The position numbers and the translations under genes were made by a program. DNA of 64,000 bases from an uncultured Marinomonas sp. (GTDB taxonomy: Bacteria; Pseudomonadota; Gammaproteobacteria; Pseudomonadales; Marinomonadaceae): assembly GCA_947493575.1 (NCBI GenBank), contig CANLRQ010000009.1:53366-117365 (forward strand), written 5' to 3'. Shown here piece after piece: positions 55,757 through 64,000 of this stretch (its first letter is position 1; each line of letters starts with the position of its first letter). The notes under the pieces are model-generated. The model was not told the origin of the DNA. It saw only the letters and a program-made list of their open reading frames with translations, and searched no databases.

Positions 55757-56725
55757 ATGGGGCAGCAATTACGAGTCTTTGTGGCTGGCCATCGTGGAAT
55801 GGTTGGTTCTGCAATTGTTAGACAGTTACGGAAAGAAAGTGATGTTTTGGTCCTTACCGCCTCTCGTGATGAGTTAGATCTTTTAAGCCAATCTGCACTT
55901 GATGCTTGGTTTAAAAATAATAAAGTAGATCAGGTGTATTTAGCTGCGGCTAAGGTTGGTGGTATTCATGCAAATAATGCTTACCCCGCAGAATTTATTT
56001 ATGAAAACTTAATGGTTGAATCTAATGTTATTCACACATCACATAAGAATAATATTCAAAAGTTGTTATTTTTGGGGTCGTCATGCATCTATCCAAAGTT
56101 AGCTAAACAACCAATGAGCGAAGATGCATTATTAACTGGACCTTTAGAGTCAACCAATGAGCCTTATGCAATCGCTAAAATTGCGGGTATTAAATTGTGT
56201 GAAAGTTATAATCGCCAATATGGGAGAGATTATCGAAGTGTAATGCCTACAAACCTATATGGTCCGAATGACAATTTTCACCCAGAAAATAGTCATGTGA
56301 TTCCTGCCCTTTTACGTCGATTTCATAATGCAATGTTGCAAAATGCAGAACAAGTTGTTGCTTGGGGAACAGGTTCTCCAATGAGAGAGTTTTTACATGT
56401 TGATGATATGGCAGCAGCCAGTGTTCATGTAATGAATTTAGATAATGCTATTTATGAGGCAAATACTAAGCCTATGTTATCTCATATTAATGTTGGAACA
56501 GGTATAGACTGTACAATTAAAGAGTTGACGGAAACTGTGGCAAGGGTTATTGGGTTTGAGGGGGAAATTGTCTGGGATACGACTAAACCTGACGGAACAC
56601 CAAGAAAATTAATGGATGTGACCCGTTTAGAGTCTCTTGGGTGGCGAGCGTCTATTGATTTAGAGAATGGTTTAAAGGATGCATACAAATGGTTTTTAGC
56701 TAATCAAAATAGTTTTAGAGGATAG
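55757..56725 (+). CDS. fcl: GDP-L-fucose synthase
   Basis: Epimerises at C3 and C5 and reduces at C4 to give GDP-L-fucose. The 322-residue SDR has [36 protein letters not shown] with the catalytic Ser and Cys, [10 protein letters not shown] (Tyr-x-x-x-Lys) and the [13 protein letters not shown] segment with the epimerisation His. It is the last gene of the locus and is followed by a terminator. Confidence 0.97.
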   Translation: MGQQLRVFVAGHRGMVGSAIVRQLRKESDVLVLTASRDELDLLSQSALDAWFKNNKVDQVYLAAAKVGGIHANNAYPAEFIYENLMVESNVIHTSHKNNIQKLLFLGSSCIYPKLAKQPMSEDALLTGPLESTNEPYAIAKIAGIKLCESYNRQYGRDYRSVMPTNLYGPNDNFHPENSHVIPALLRRFHNAMLQNAEQVVAWGTGSPMREFLHVDDMAAASVHVMNLDNAIYEANTKPMLSHINVGTGIDCTIKELTETVARVIGFEGEIVWDTTKPDGTPRKLMDVTRLESLGWRASIDLENGLKDAYKWFLANQNSFRG

Positions 56726-56734
56726 CTTAAATAG

Positions 56735-56765
56735 GCGGTAAGTTTTAATATCTACCGCTTTTTTT
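56735..56765 (+). terminator. Intrinsic terminator ending the polysaccharide locus
   Basis: The short stem GCGGTA/TACCGC (56735-56740 and 56753-56758) is followed directly by seven T residues. It lies 10 bp after the fcl stop codon. Confidence 0.78.
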
Positions 56766-56798
56766 AAATAATTTTTTTGTAACGGTTTTTGGCTACAC

Positions 56799-57095
56799 AA
56801 GCGGTTCGAAAAAGGCACATTAAAGTAGCCGGCAATTGAAGGCAATATATTATCGATTCGCATCTCCGCCGGACAGCTAAATTGGTTGCTTGAAGACCTT
56901 CCGATTGACCTAGAAGGTGCTCATACTGAATTAACTTACCGCTATTAAAACGCTACCAGATATTTTACCAAATGACGTTTAATCTCTGAAAAAATGTTTC
57001 TTGAACAACAGATATTGTTGGATAAAAAGGTATCTGAGATCAGTGAAAAATACTCCGAGTTCGCTCAGTGGCAATCCAAGTATCATAACATTTAG
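56799..57095 (+). pseudogene. Degenerate IS66-family remnant (tnpB C-terminus and tnpC N-terminus)
   Basis: A frame from 56799 reads KRFEKGTLK, a stop at 56826, then ISAGQLNWLLEDLPIDLEG to a stop at 56946; this resembles the end of IS66 TnpB (Orf2). Just after it 56953-57095 reads LPDILPNDV, a stop, then SLKKMFLEQQILLDKK and AQWQSKYHN, like the start of the IS66 TnpC transposase. Order and spacing match an IS66 element; the remainder is missing and I saw no inverted repeats. Call rests on recognised motifs. Confidence 0.65.
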
Positions 57096-57231
57096 GAATT
57101 ACTAATTAATTTTAAATGAAAAACTATATTTTCTTAGTTTGAGTTTAACTCTCTCTCATCCTTGAGAGTCGTTTAAAAAACTTAATTATTTATAGTAAGG
57201 TTTAATTAATGATATAGCTAAGTTAGAACCT

Positions 57232-58005
57232 TTAAATTGAAGATGTAATTTTATCAAGCATTAGTTTTGATCCTTTATCATTTAAATGAAAGAAATCATT
57301 TTCATGTTCATTTTTAAAAGCTAGTGCGACAGCTCTTCCATCTTTAGATATAAGTTCTGAAGGTGGGTTTATTAAAGTAATACCTTTTTCTCTGAATAAA
57401 TTTTCATACAAAGGAAATATATCTTTTAAGTGATAACCTTGGGGGATTTCTTGTAATGTTTTGAGGTTTTGGGCACTGTTATGTTGTCCTGTCAGGCCTT
57501 TCTCGTTTAGATAGGGATTGAGCATAGCATAGACCTTAGAAGGGTTCGCTTTTGCAAAGTCTGCAATGTCAATAGACCACTTTAAACCATTACTGTTTTT
57601 TATTCGTTCACTTAAAAGGTCATTAATAAGTGCGCTGCTATATAGTTGTTTGATGTCTATAAGTTTCCACCATTTGAAATTCTCTATAGGCATTAATAAT
57701 CCGCCATAGATTACAATAGCGTCAAAGTTTTTTAATGATATAGAGTTACTACCAGAAGATGCATCATAGAAGCGTTTTTTTAAATTATTAAACCAGATCT
57801 GGAATTTTTCTTGTGTATGGCTTGGATGAGATGGCCATTTTGATGGCTCTGGTAGAAGAATAATATTATCATCTGCTACTTGAATATATTTAGATAAGGG
57901 GCCTGAAGCAGGTAGAAAGGAAATATCTATGGGGGAGTCATTTCTATTGTAAACAGTTGCTATATTGCCTATATGACTATCGCCAAAAATTAGTACTTTT
58001 TTCAT
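57232..58005 (-). CDS. SGNH-hydrolase-like protein (257 aa)
   Basis: A predicted esterase or acyl-hydrolase-like protein. Block I reads FGDSHIG with Ser10 as nucleophile, and the C-terminal DFFHLND supplies the Asp237 and His240 of a D-x-x-H block V. No signal peptide is evident, so it appears cytoplasmic or leaderless. Its start overlaps the GSCFA gene stop by four bases, so the two are one operon. Removal or transfer of O-acyl groups on a glycan is a reasonable guess from location beside the polysaccharide locus; unproven. Confidence 0.72.
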   Translation of the reverse strand: MKKVLIFGDSHIGNIATVYNRNDSPIDISFLPASGPLSKYIQVADDNIILLPEPSKWPSHPSHTQEKFQIWFNNLKKRFYDASSGSNSISLKNFDAIVIYGGLLMPIENFKWWKLIDIKQLYSSALINDLLSERIKNSNGLKWSIDIADFAKANPSKVYAMLNPYLNEKGLTGQHNSAQNLKTLQEIPQGYHLKDIFPLYENLFREKGITLINPPSELISKDGRAVALAFKNEHENDFFHLNDKGSKLMLDKITSSI

Positions 58006-59072
58006 ATATGATTCCCAAATGCTTCTAATAAAACCTCTTCACATATTTCATCACTATTTATTTTTGATGGTGGACCTATATCTTCGATACTATTTTTCTT
58101 ATCTAACAATTCATTGGAAGAATATTTGTTTTTAATACAATTAAAAAATGTGTTCATTACAAAATCTACCCCAAAAGGGTTTACGCTTCTCTGATTTGGT
58201 TCAAAAAAAGCTCCTTTAAAGATAGGGCTGTTAATAATTTCATAGGATGGAAAATAATCGACATTTAGTCTATTAGTAGATAATTGGTCCGTAACGGCTC
58301 GTAATATTGATTTAGATGCCATTGTAGCTACAGCAACGTGCTTTCCTGAATTCGTTGCGGTTAGAGGTACAGGAGATACTGTTAAAATAAATTTTAACGA
58401 AGGATTTACTGATTTCATTAATTCCATTGCATCTGATAAATTTGCTCTGATCTGAGCAAATTGCTGATTTATAAATTTGTGTTTAGATCCATCAAATTGA
58501 CCTGCTACTGTACCGGGACACATGGGATATTCATAGCCTAGTTCTTCATTAAACCAACTTTCAGTAAGGCCTAGTGTAAATACAAAATAGTTAGACTCTA
58601 TGATACTTGTTTTAAATGAATTTATTGTTTGTTCTTGAGACTGTCGAACTTCTTGAGTGGAAGCAAAACCGTTTGGCTCGATATTCGGTCTAAATGGGTC
58701 ATAGTATCGACCATTCTTCTCCCATATTTCAGATGGAATGTTTTTTTTACCTAGAGCCCATTCTACCCATTGTTTTAAGAGTGATGTGGTGTAAATATTA
58801 CCTGTTCTAGCAGTAAATACTCCATAATTGAATTTCTTAGCTAAATCTACACTACTTCCATTTGGAGCTTGTTCTGTTATCATCCATGTGAATTCTCTTT
58901 TTTTTAATGCCCTTCCAATATGTTGAGCAAAGCATGATCCAAAAGTCGCAACTTTTTCATGCGGCTTTATGTGAAATTTTGGATCCCACAGATCGGAGAT
59001 ATCGAACATACTTTTGTTGGCAACTGCCAACTTCCAAAACGCCTTATCTGGGAGATTTTCATATGGATTCAT
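58002..59072 (-). CDS. GSCFA-domain protein (356 aa)
   Basis: The N-terminal VATFGSCFAQHIG carries the GSCFA motif at residues 45-49 that defines the family, a branch of the SGNH hydrolases. FTLGLTESWF and LTVSPVPL further along match the family core. The substrate of GSCFA proteins is unknown; they are often found in polysaccharide gene neighbourhoods. No signal peptide is seen. It is coupled to the downstream SGNH-like gene through a 4-bp overlap and is convergent with the IS66 remnant and fcl. Confidence 0.88.
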   Translation of the reverse strand: MNPYENLPDKAFWKLAVANKSMFDISDLWDPKFHIKPHEKVATFGSCFAQHIGRALKKREFTWMITEQAPNGSSVDLAKKFNYGVFTARTGNIYTTSLLKQWVEWALGKKNIPSEIWEKNGRYYDPFRPNIEPNGFASTQEVRQSQEQTINSFKTSIIESNYFVFTLGLTESWFNEELGYEYPMCPGTVAGQFDGSKHKFINQQFAQIRANLSDAMELMKSVNPSLKFILTVSPVPLTATNSGKHVAVATMASKSILRAVTDQLSTNRLNVDYFPSYEIINSPIFKGAFFEPNQRSVNPFGVDFVMNTFFNCIKNKYSSNELLDKKNSIEDIGPPSKINSDEICEEVLLEAFGNHI

Positions 59073-59280
59073 TGTACTCTTATCCCTTATATATGATCGA
59101 TTTTTCTACTAAGAGCATACCAAATCAGAATTGAAAAAATCAACTCACATTATGTGCAATTATAGTTTTTTGTTATGTTAACCGTTTATTGTAAGCGCTC
59201 GGTTAACCGCACTTAGTCATTCCTTCAGAGCTTAATATAAATCATTTATGCTATTTTTTTTCCTTATCTTGACTGTTTCT

Positions 59281-60262
59281 ACCCGTGGTGCATTTAGGAA
59301 ATTACAATTTTCAAATTGTTTAATTTGTTCCCTTCTAAATGATTAAACCACTGAATAATAGTCAGTGCGGCTATTTTTGTGACGATTCTTCGACTGATCC
59401 CACCAAACGATTTAGCGTAGTTGCGTCGAATCATAAACTGATCACATAATTGAGAAAACAACGTTTCAATCCGTTTTCTAGCCTTACGATAATGGCTAGG
59501 AAACACTTTAAAATTGATCTGGTTTTTACGCATTGGCGTTTTTAGATTAATCAACGAGTGCTCAAACAAATCATGTTGCCATTGCTGACTTAAATACCCT
59601 TTATCACCCACTAAAATACAGTTCTTTAGCTCCCCTTGGATGTCGTTCAAATAATGAATGTCATGCAGTGAAGCCTTTGATATATCAAACATTTTTAGAA
59701 TGCCATCAGGCGTACAAACTGCATGAAGTTTGTACCCAAAATACCGCATTTCTTGGGCCGCGCAGTATCCAAAATTAGGGGCACTCTCTGAGTATTCTTG
59801 ACACACTTTACTTCGATTCGCTCGGCTTAGTCGACACACTTCTAGTGGCATACTATCCACAATATAAAGATCACTTTCAGGGCAAATTTCGTGAACAATA
59901 CTTTGCCTAAGTTCTTCCAATTTAAAGCTAAGCCTTCGAACTCTTCTGTTATAAACGGAGCGTTCAATACGTCCAATGACTTCTGGAGGTAACTGTTTAA
60001 AAAGAAAATGTTCAGAATCAATGCCCAAACATTCTGCTGCTAAACTTAAGGCCAACAGCTCTTTATCGGTGAGTTTTGGCAACCTGATTTGATTCAAAAA
60101 ATTGTCAATCGGTTCAAGGGAGTGCAGTAAAGTTAAAATTTTGTTATAAACAGTCTGTAAGTTACTCATCGTATTACCATTTTTCTAGATAATTAATGAT
60201 AATCTCTTATTGAGGGTGAGTAACTTACTCCTTTTACCTTATTTCCCAAATGCACCACGGGT
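59281..60262 (-). mobile_element. Complete IS982-family insertion sequence (982 bp)
   Basis: Terminal inverted repeats of 22 bp with one mismatch begin ACCCGTGGTGCATTT at both ends (59281 rightward, 60262 leftward). A 7-bp direct repeat TGTTTCT flanks the element at 59274-59280 and 60263-60269, which is the target duplication. One intact transposase gene fills it. Perfect ends and open frame point to a recent insertion. Confidence 0.95.
59294..60169 (-). CDS. IS982-family transposase
   Basis: A 291-residue DDE transposase. The catalytic triad is visible as D105 (IVDSMP), D189 (LVGDKGY) and E235 (KRIETLFSQL). The YFGYKLHAVCTPDG segment lies between the first two acids, as in the family. The N-terminal helical part (LTDKELLALSLAAE) is the usual IS982 start. 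The frame is complete and runs to within 13 bp of the left inverted repeat. Confidence 0.95.
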   Translation of the reverse strand: MSNLQTVYNKILTLLHSLEPIDNFLNQIRLPKLTDKELLALSLAAECLGIDSEHFLFKQLPPEVIGRIERSVYNRRVRRLSFKLEELRQSIVHEICPESDLYIVDSMPLEVCRLSRANRSKVCQEYSESAPNFGYCAAQEMRYFGYKLHAVCTPDGILKMFDISKASLHDIHYLNDIQGELKNCILVGDKGYLSQQWQHDLFEHSLINLKTPMRKNQINFKVFPSHYRKARKRIETLFSQLCDQFMIRRNYAKSFGGISRRIVTKIAALTIIQWFNHLEGNKLNNLKIVIS

Positions 60263-60449
60263 TGTTTCTATAATACTATAGAGCTTTGCCCTGTCTCGTG
60301 CTCCATTGCTTGTACTGGAAACGGAGCAATCTTTTTGTCATATATCAAAAGACTCATTTACATTTCACGTATCGATATCATGACGAACCGGCCTTATAAA
60401 AATCTTATTAAATCAATTTTCTGAATTTTTTTAGAAGTGATAAGCTTAT

Positions 60450-60541
60450 AGAGATCTTTGCACGATCAATGAGTAAACCAATACAGCGTTAAAAACAAAC
60501 TCAAATGCTCATTTATAATCCATAAACTACGATTACCTATA
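60450..60541. repeat. MITE-like repeat copy D (diverged, one end lost)
   Basis: It begins GAGATCTTTGCACGAT, close to the GAGACCTTTGCACGA end of copies A to C. It then shares GTTAAAAAC and CTCATTTATAA with the reverse complement of copy B. The far terminal repeat is not recognisable, so the copy is truncated or strongly mutated. Confidence 0.6.
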
Positions 60542-60634
60542 ATTTTATCGTATAAAACGAAAAAGAGGAGGTGTGATCTACCGTTGCAAGTGCCGATAGA
60601 GCTCACAAACAAAATCACCTTATTCACACTATAA

Positions 60635-60862
60635 ATGCTTACGAATTCTTTTAGTTCTTTGTCAGCGAGTAATGAATGTAATTATCAAGTTAATGTCTTG
60701 TTGGCCCTGTATTCTGTGGAACTTTCAAATATGGTTTCTATTTTAAATGTAGAACAAATAACACGCATCAAGTCAGCTTATAAAGACCCATTTAAATCAT
60801 TTTGGCGTACATTTTTGAAGACGGCTGCACCTGAAATAGGAGAGGCGTTCCTCTCAATTTAA
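60635..60862 (+). pseudogene. Possible small gene, probably decayed
   Basis: A 75-codon frame (MLTNSFSSLSASNECNY to GEAFLSI) without a convincing ribosome-binding site. The same frame continues past the stop as GGDYFDFIWIGSTAE and then meets further stops. That is a protein-like composition and suggests a longer ancestral gene broken by nonsense mutations. No family recognised. Confidence 0.3.
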
Positions 60863-61049
60863 GGGGGTGATTACTTTGATTTTATCTGGATTGGATCTAC
60901 GGCAGAGTGATCGCATTAGTCAGTGGATTGTAAGCGATGATATACGGTCTAGATTGTATATTCAAAAAAATTGCCGAAAAAGAGAAAAACATTAGCATCT
61001 TGAAAGGATGTGTTCTTGAGCCTTGCAGATAAATTTAAAGGAGATAATT

Positions 61050-61952
61050 ATGTCGTCATTGACGCACTTACAGCGTTTAGAGTCGGAAAGTATACACATT
61101 ATGAGAGAGGTGCTTGCTGAAGCTAAGAACCCTGTTATGTTGTATTCGATTGGTAAAGACAGCGCTGTTATGCTGCACTTAGCCATGAAAGCTTTTGCAC
61201 CTTCTAAGCTACCTTTTCCACTTTTACATGTTGATACTCGTTGGAAGTTTCAAGAAATGTATAAATTTCGAGATGAGTTGGTGAAAAAGCATGATTTAGA
61301 TTTGATTGTGCATATTAATCCAGAAGGTGTAGAAAAAGACATTAATCCTTTTACTCATGGTTCTGCTTTGCATACGGATATTATGAAGACCGAAGGTTTG
61401 AAACAGGCTCTTGATCAGCACGGTTTTGATGTTGCTTTTGGTGGCGCTCGTCGAGATGAAGAAAAATCCAGAGCCAAGGAGCGTATTTTTTCTTTCAGAA
61501 CAGCGGAACATCGCTGGGACCCAAAAGCCCAAAGACCTGAATTATGGAAGCTTTATAACACTCGTAAAAATAACGATGAGAGTATTCGAGTTTTTCCATT
61601 ATCAAATTGGACCGAGTTAGATATCTGGCAGTATATTCATTTGGAAAACATCCCTATTGTGCCTTTGTATCATTCAGCACCACGACCTGTTGTTGAGCGT
61701 AATGGCACACTTATTATGGTGGATGATGAAAGAATGCCATTGCAAAAAGATGAAGTACCAATGATGAAGTCGGTACGTTTTAGAACCTTGGGTTGTTATC
61801 CTTTAACGGGGGCCGTTGAATCAACTGCGACAAGCTTACCTGATATTATTCAGGAGATGTTGCTAACGACAACTTCTGAAAGACAGGGTCGTGTCATTGA
61901 TCATGATTCTGCCGCATCAATGGAAAAGAAAAAGCAAGAGGGGTATTTTTAA
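61050..61952 (+). CDS. cysD: Sulfate adenylyltransferase small subunit CysD
   Basis: With CysN it forms adenosine 5'-phosphosulfate from sulfate and ATP. ATG 61050 is chosen because AAAGGAG precedes it and [13 protein letters not shown] is the family start; the product is 300 residues (E. coli 302). The PP-loop [28 protein letters not shown] and the C-terminal LTGAVESTA are all present. It overlaps cysNC by one base. No cysteine-pathway genes (cysH, cysI, cysJ, cysG) are adjacent. Confidence 0.97.
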   Translation: MSSLTHLQRLESESIHIMREVLAEAKNPVMLYSIGKDSAVMLHLAMKAFAPSKLPFPLLHVDTRWKFQEMYKFRDELVKKHDLDLIVHINPEGVEKDINPFTHGSALHTDIMKTEGLKQALDQHGFDVAFGGARRDEEKSRAKERIFSFRTAEHRWDPKAQRPELWKLYNTRKNNDESIRVFPLSNWTELDIWQYIHLENIPIVPLYHSAPRPVVERNGTLIMVDDERMPLQKDEVPMMKSVRFRTLGCYPLTGAVESTATSLPDIIQEMLLTTTSERQGRVIDHDSAASMEKKKQEGYF

Positions 61953-63859
61953 TGGCCAATGTATCGGATTTAATCGCAACGGATATTGAGCAGTATTTGT
62001 CTCAACATGAAAATAAAAGTCTTCTGCGTTTTATTACCTGTGGTAGCGTGGATGATGGAAAAAGTACTTTAATTGGTCGTTTACTGTTTGATTCAAAAAT
62101 GCTTTTTGAGGATCAATTAGCCGCAATCGAGTCAGATTCCAAAAAATACGGTACACAGGGAGATGATATTGACTTTGCCCTTTTGGTGGATGGATTGGCA
62201 GCAGAGCGTGAGCAAGGTATTACCATTGATGTGGCTTATCGTTTCTTTTCTACTGATAAGCGTAAATTTATTGTAGCGGACACGCCAGGGCATGAACAAT
62301 ATACTCGTAATATGATTACGGGTGCTTCCACAGCGGATGCGGCTATTCTAATGGTGGATGCACGTCACGGTATTGTTACTCAGACTCGTCGACACAGTTT
62401 TTTAATGTCCTTAATTGGCATTAAAAAAATTGTTGTAGCCATTAATAAAATGGATTTAGTGGATTACTCAGAAAAGACCTTTAATCAAATATGTGATGAA
62501 TATCGAGACTTTGCTAAAACCTTAGGTTTCAAGGAAATTGTGTTTATCCCTATGTCTGCGTTAAAGGGAGATAATATTACTGCACCAAGTGCAAAAACGC
62601 CTTGGTATCATGGTTCTACGTTAATGAGCTTCCTTGAAACTGTTGAGGTGAATGAAGCTTATCTTCAAACTCAGCCATTCCGCTTACCTGTACAATGGGT
62701 GAATCGCCCAAACTTAGATTTTCGTGGTTTCTCTGGTTGTATTGCCAGTGGTGTTATAAAAGTAGGTGACTCCATAAGAGTTCAACCTTCGGGCCAATCT
62801 AGTACGGTTAAATCTATTTATACTTATGATGGGGAGTTGACGGAAGCCGTTGCTGGCCAATCTGTAACATTGGTATCAGCTGATGAAATTGATGTGTCAC
62901 GTGGGGATGTAATTTCTAGTATTGATTTACCCGCTCAGACAGGGCAACAGTTTCAAACGAGTCTGGTGTGGATGAGTGATGAAGCAATGTTACCTGGTCG
63001 CCCTTATCTGATGAAAATAGGTACTCAAGTACTAAGTGCAACAGTAACCGAAATTCGACATCAAGTTAATGTTAATACGATGGAGAATTTTCCAGCTAAA
63101 AAGTTGGACCTAAATAGTATTGCCGTATGTAATATTCATTTGCATCACCCAATCGCTTTTGACCCTTATGAGCAAAACCATGATACAGGTGGCTTCATTC
63201 TAATAGACCGTATGACGAATAATACGGTTGCGGCAGGTATGATTAATTTTGCATTGCGTCGCAGTCAAAATATTCATATGCAGCATGTGGATATTAATAA
63301 AGCGGCACGTTCAACTCTTAAAGCTCATAAACCTTGTTTACTTTGGATGACTGGGCTATCGGGTTCTGGTAAATCTACTATAGCCAATTTGGTAGAGAAA
63401 AAACTGTATGCGCTAGGCGTTCATACATATCTACTTGATGGTGATAATGTTCGTCATGGTTTAAATAAGGATCTTGGCTTTACTGATGGTGACCGAGTGG
63501 AAAATATTCGTCGCGTTGCGGAAGTCGGCAAACTTATGGTGGATGCGGGCTTAGTGGTTATCAGTGCTTTTATTTCTCCTTTTAGCTCTGAGCGAGCTAT
63601 GGCTCGAGGTATGCTTGAAGAAGGAGAGTTTCTAGAGGTCTTTATTGATACATCTTTAGAAGTTGCCGAGTCAAGAGATCCTAAAGGGTTATATAAAAAG
63701 GCGAGACGTGGTGAATTGAAAAACTTTACTGGTATTGACTCTGCTTATGAGAAGCCTACTTCTCCAGAAATCTGTGTAAATACTGATGATTTATCTGCTG
63801 ACGCAGCAGCTGAGATGATAGTGAATTTTTTACTTGAATCTGGGAAAATAGAGGCTTAA
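61952..63859 (+). CDS. cysNC: Bifunctional sulfate adenylyltransferase large subunit / APS kinase CysNC
   Basis: The N-terminal GTPase CysN (about 1-440) has G1 GSVDDGKST, DTPGHEQYTRN and NKMDL; it drives APS formation with CysD. The C-terminal APS kinase CysC (about 455-635) has its own P-loop GLSGSGKST, the DGDNVRHGLN motif and the ISPFSSER lid. The fusion yields PAPS directly, as NodPQ does in rhizobia for Nod-factor sulfation. The total of 635 residues is the normal fused length. Its place beside sulfotransferase-bearing glycan genes suggests supply for sulfation. Confidence 0.97.
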   Translation: MANVSDLIATDIEQYLSQHENKSLLRFITCGSVDDGKSTLIGRLLFDSKMLFEDQLAAIESDSKKYGTQGDDIDFALLVDGLAAEREQGITIDVAYRFFSTDKRKFIVADTPGHEQYTRNMITGASTADAAILMVDARHGIVTQTRRHSFLMSLIGIKKIVVAINKMDLVDYSEKTFNQICDEYRDFAKTLGFKEIVFIPMSALKGDNITAPSAKTPWYHGSTLMSFLETVEVNEAYLQTQPFRLPVQWVNRPNLDFRGFSGCIASGVIKVGDSIRVQPSGQSSTVKSIYTYDGELTEAVAGQSVTLVSADEIDVSRGDVISSIDLPAQTGQQFQTSLVWMSDEAMLPGRPYLMKIGTQVLSATVTEIRHQVNVNTMENFPAKKLDLNSIAVCNIHLHHPIAFDPYEQNHDTGGFILIDRMTNNTVAAGMINFALRRSQNIHMQHVDINKAARSTLKAHKPCLLWMTGLSGSGKSTIANLVEKKLYALGVHTYLLDGDNVRHGLNKDLGFTDGDRVENIRRVAEVGKLMVDAGLVVISAFISPFSSERAMARGMLEEGEFLEVFIDTSLEVAESRDPKGLYKKARRGELKNFTGIDSAYEKPTSPEICVNTDDLSADAAAEMIVNFLLESGKIEA

Positions 63860-63865
63860 TGCCTA

Positions 63866-64000
63866 GGTCGGCCTTCAGACCGACACGACTTGATATGAAA
63901 ACGTTTTTGTCGGGCTAAAGCCGCGACCTTGTATGATGATTTTAATGGTTATTGAGGTATATTATTTAACCATTATCGGGAGGCCGCAGCGACCTTGAGG
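63866..64000. repeat. REP-like palindromic units
   Basis: GTCGG/CCGAC (63867-63884) and GTCGGGCT/AGCCGCGAC (63909-63927) are short GC-rich hairpins in an otherwise AT-rich setting. A third partial unit, GAGGCCGCAGCGACCTTG, runs to the window edge. The shared GCGACCTTG ending and high GC mark them as repetitive extragenic palindromes. The first may also serve as terminator for cysNC. Confidence 0.65.

Larger units (their letters stand above)
60270..61049. other. 780-bp gene-poor stretch with MITE copy D and a decayed frame
   Basis: It holds the right flank of the IS982 insertion, a diverged MITE copy (about 60450-60541) and a possibly decayed small gene (60635 onward). A GAGGAGG purine tract at 60567-60573 looks like a ribosome-binding site, but the frame after it closes after eight codons. 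No RNA gene was recognised. AAAGGAG at 61040-61046 belongs to cysD. Confidence 0.5.

Noticed and set aside
58907..59134. Plus-strand frame of 75 codons over the GSCFA gene start
   Set aside because: Antisense to the conserved GSCFA N-terminus; no family features.
1..64000. Toxin-antitoxin, restriction-modification or phage-defence genes
   Set aside because: None of the supported proteins shows nuclease, methylase-restriction, CBASS, retron or similar motifs; the accessory content is glycan synthesis and mobile remnants.

Overview
The window looks like chromosome from a marine gammaproteobacterium of the Oceanospirillales type; Marinomonas or a close relative is the best guess. The basis is recognition of gene order and protein sequence (rpsU-yqeY-dnaG-rpoD, lptD-surA-pdxA-rsmA-apaG-apaH, rpe-gph), the AT-rich codon use and the marine-style sulfur genes. 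No database search was possible. There are no rRNA genes, no CRISPR array and no prophage, and I recognised no tRNA gene.

Region 1 (1-21,996) is conserved housekeeping DNA. On the minus strand lies the macromolecular synthesis operon rpsU-yqeY-dnaG-rpoD, with rpoD cut by the window edge. It has a near-consensus sigma70 promoter and an intrinsic terminator directly after rpsU. Divergent from it are tsaD-folB. The minus-strand superoperon lptD-surA-pdxA-rsmA-apaG-apaH-glpE-cca follows, then djlA, a DUF3530 protein, rpe-gph, an MscS channel, MgtE, an orphan unknown protein and an orphan trpG/pabA glutaminase. Three copies of a small MITE-like repeat lie here, two of them flanking the unknown gene.

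Region 2 (22,177-56,725) is one long plus-strand surface-polysaccharide locus. Its first part, manC-GT4-wzm-wzt-GT-gmd-rmd, resembles ABC-transporter-dependent D-rhamnan (A-band-like) O-polysaccharide loci. It is followed by an unknown protein and a Cys-free RTX/DUF4214 protein with three palindromes in its leader and a strong terminator. Next come three very large glycosyltransferases, a methyltransferase and a second manC. A markedly AT-rich block then holds two long coiled-coil proteins (one ending in a PAPS-type sulfotransferase domain), a GT2, a UDP-sulfoquinovose synthase homologue, a second epimerase and a three-domain glycosyltransferase. The locus ends with a second gmd plus fcl (GDP-L-fucose). 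Predicted precursors are GDP-mannose, GDP-D-rhamnose, GDP-L-fucose and UDP-sulfoquinovose.

Region 3 (56,726-64,000) holds an IS66 remnant, a GSCFA/SGNH esterase-like pair on the minus strand, an intact IS982-family element with a 7-bp target duplication, a decayed stretch with a fourth MITE copy, and cysD-cysNC, which make PAPS. REP-like palindromes close the window.

The most interesting reading is that the locus builds a sulfated and possibly sulfonated (sulfoquinovose-containing) O-polysaccharide or capsule. PAPS would come from the adjacent cysD-cysNC. A coiled-coil sulfotransferase might cap the chain and measure its length, by analogy with WbdD in E. coli O9a. That function is inference; the domain architecture and gene neighbourhood are visible in the sequence.
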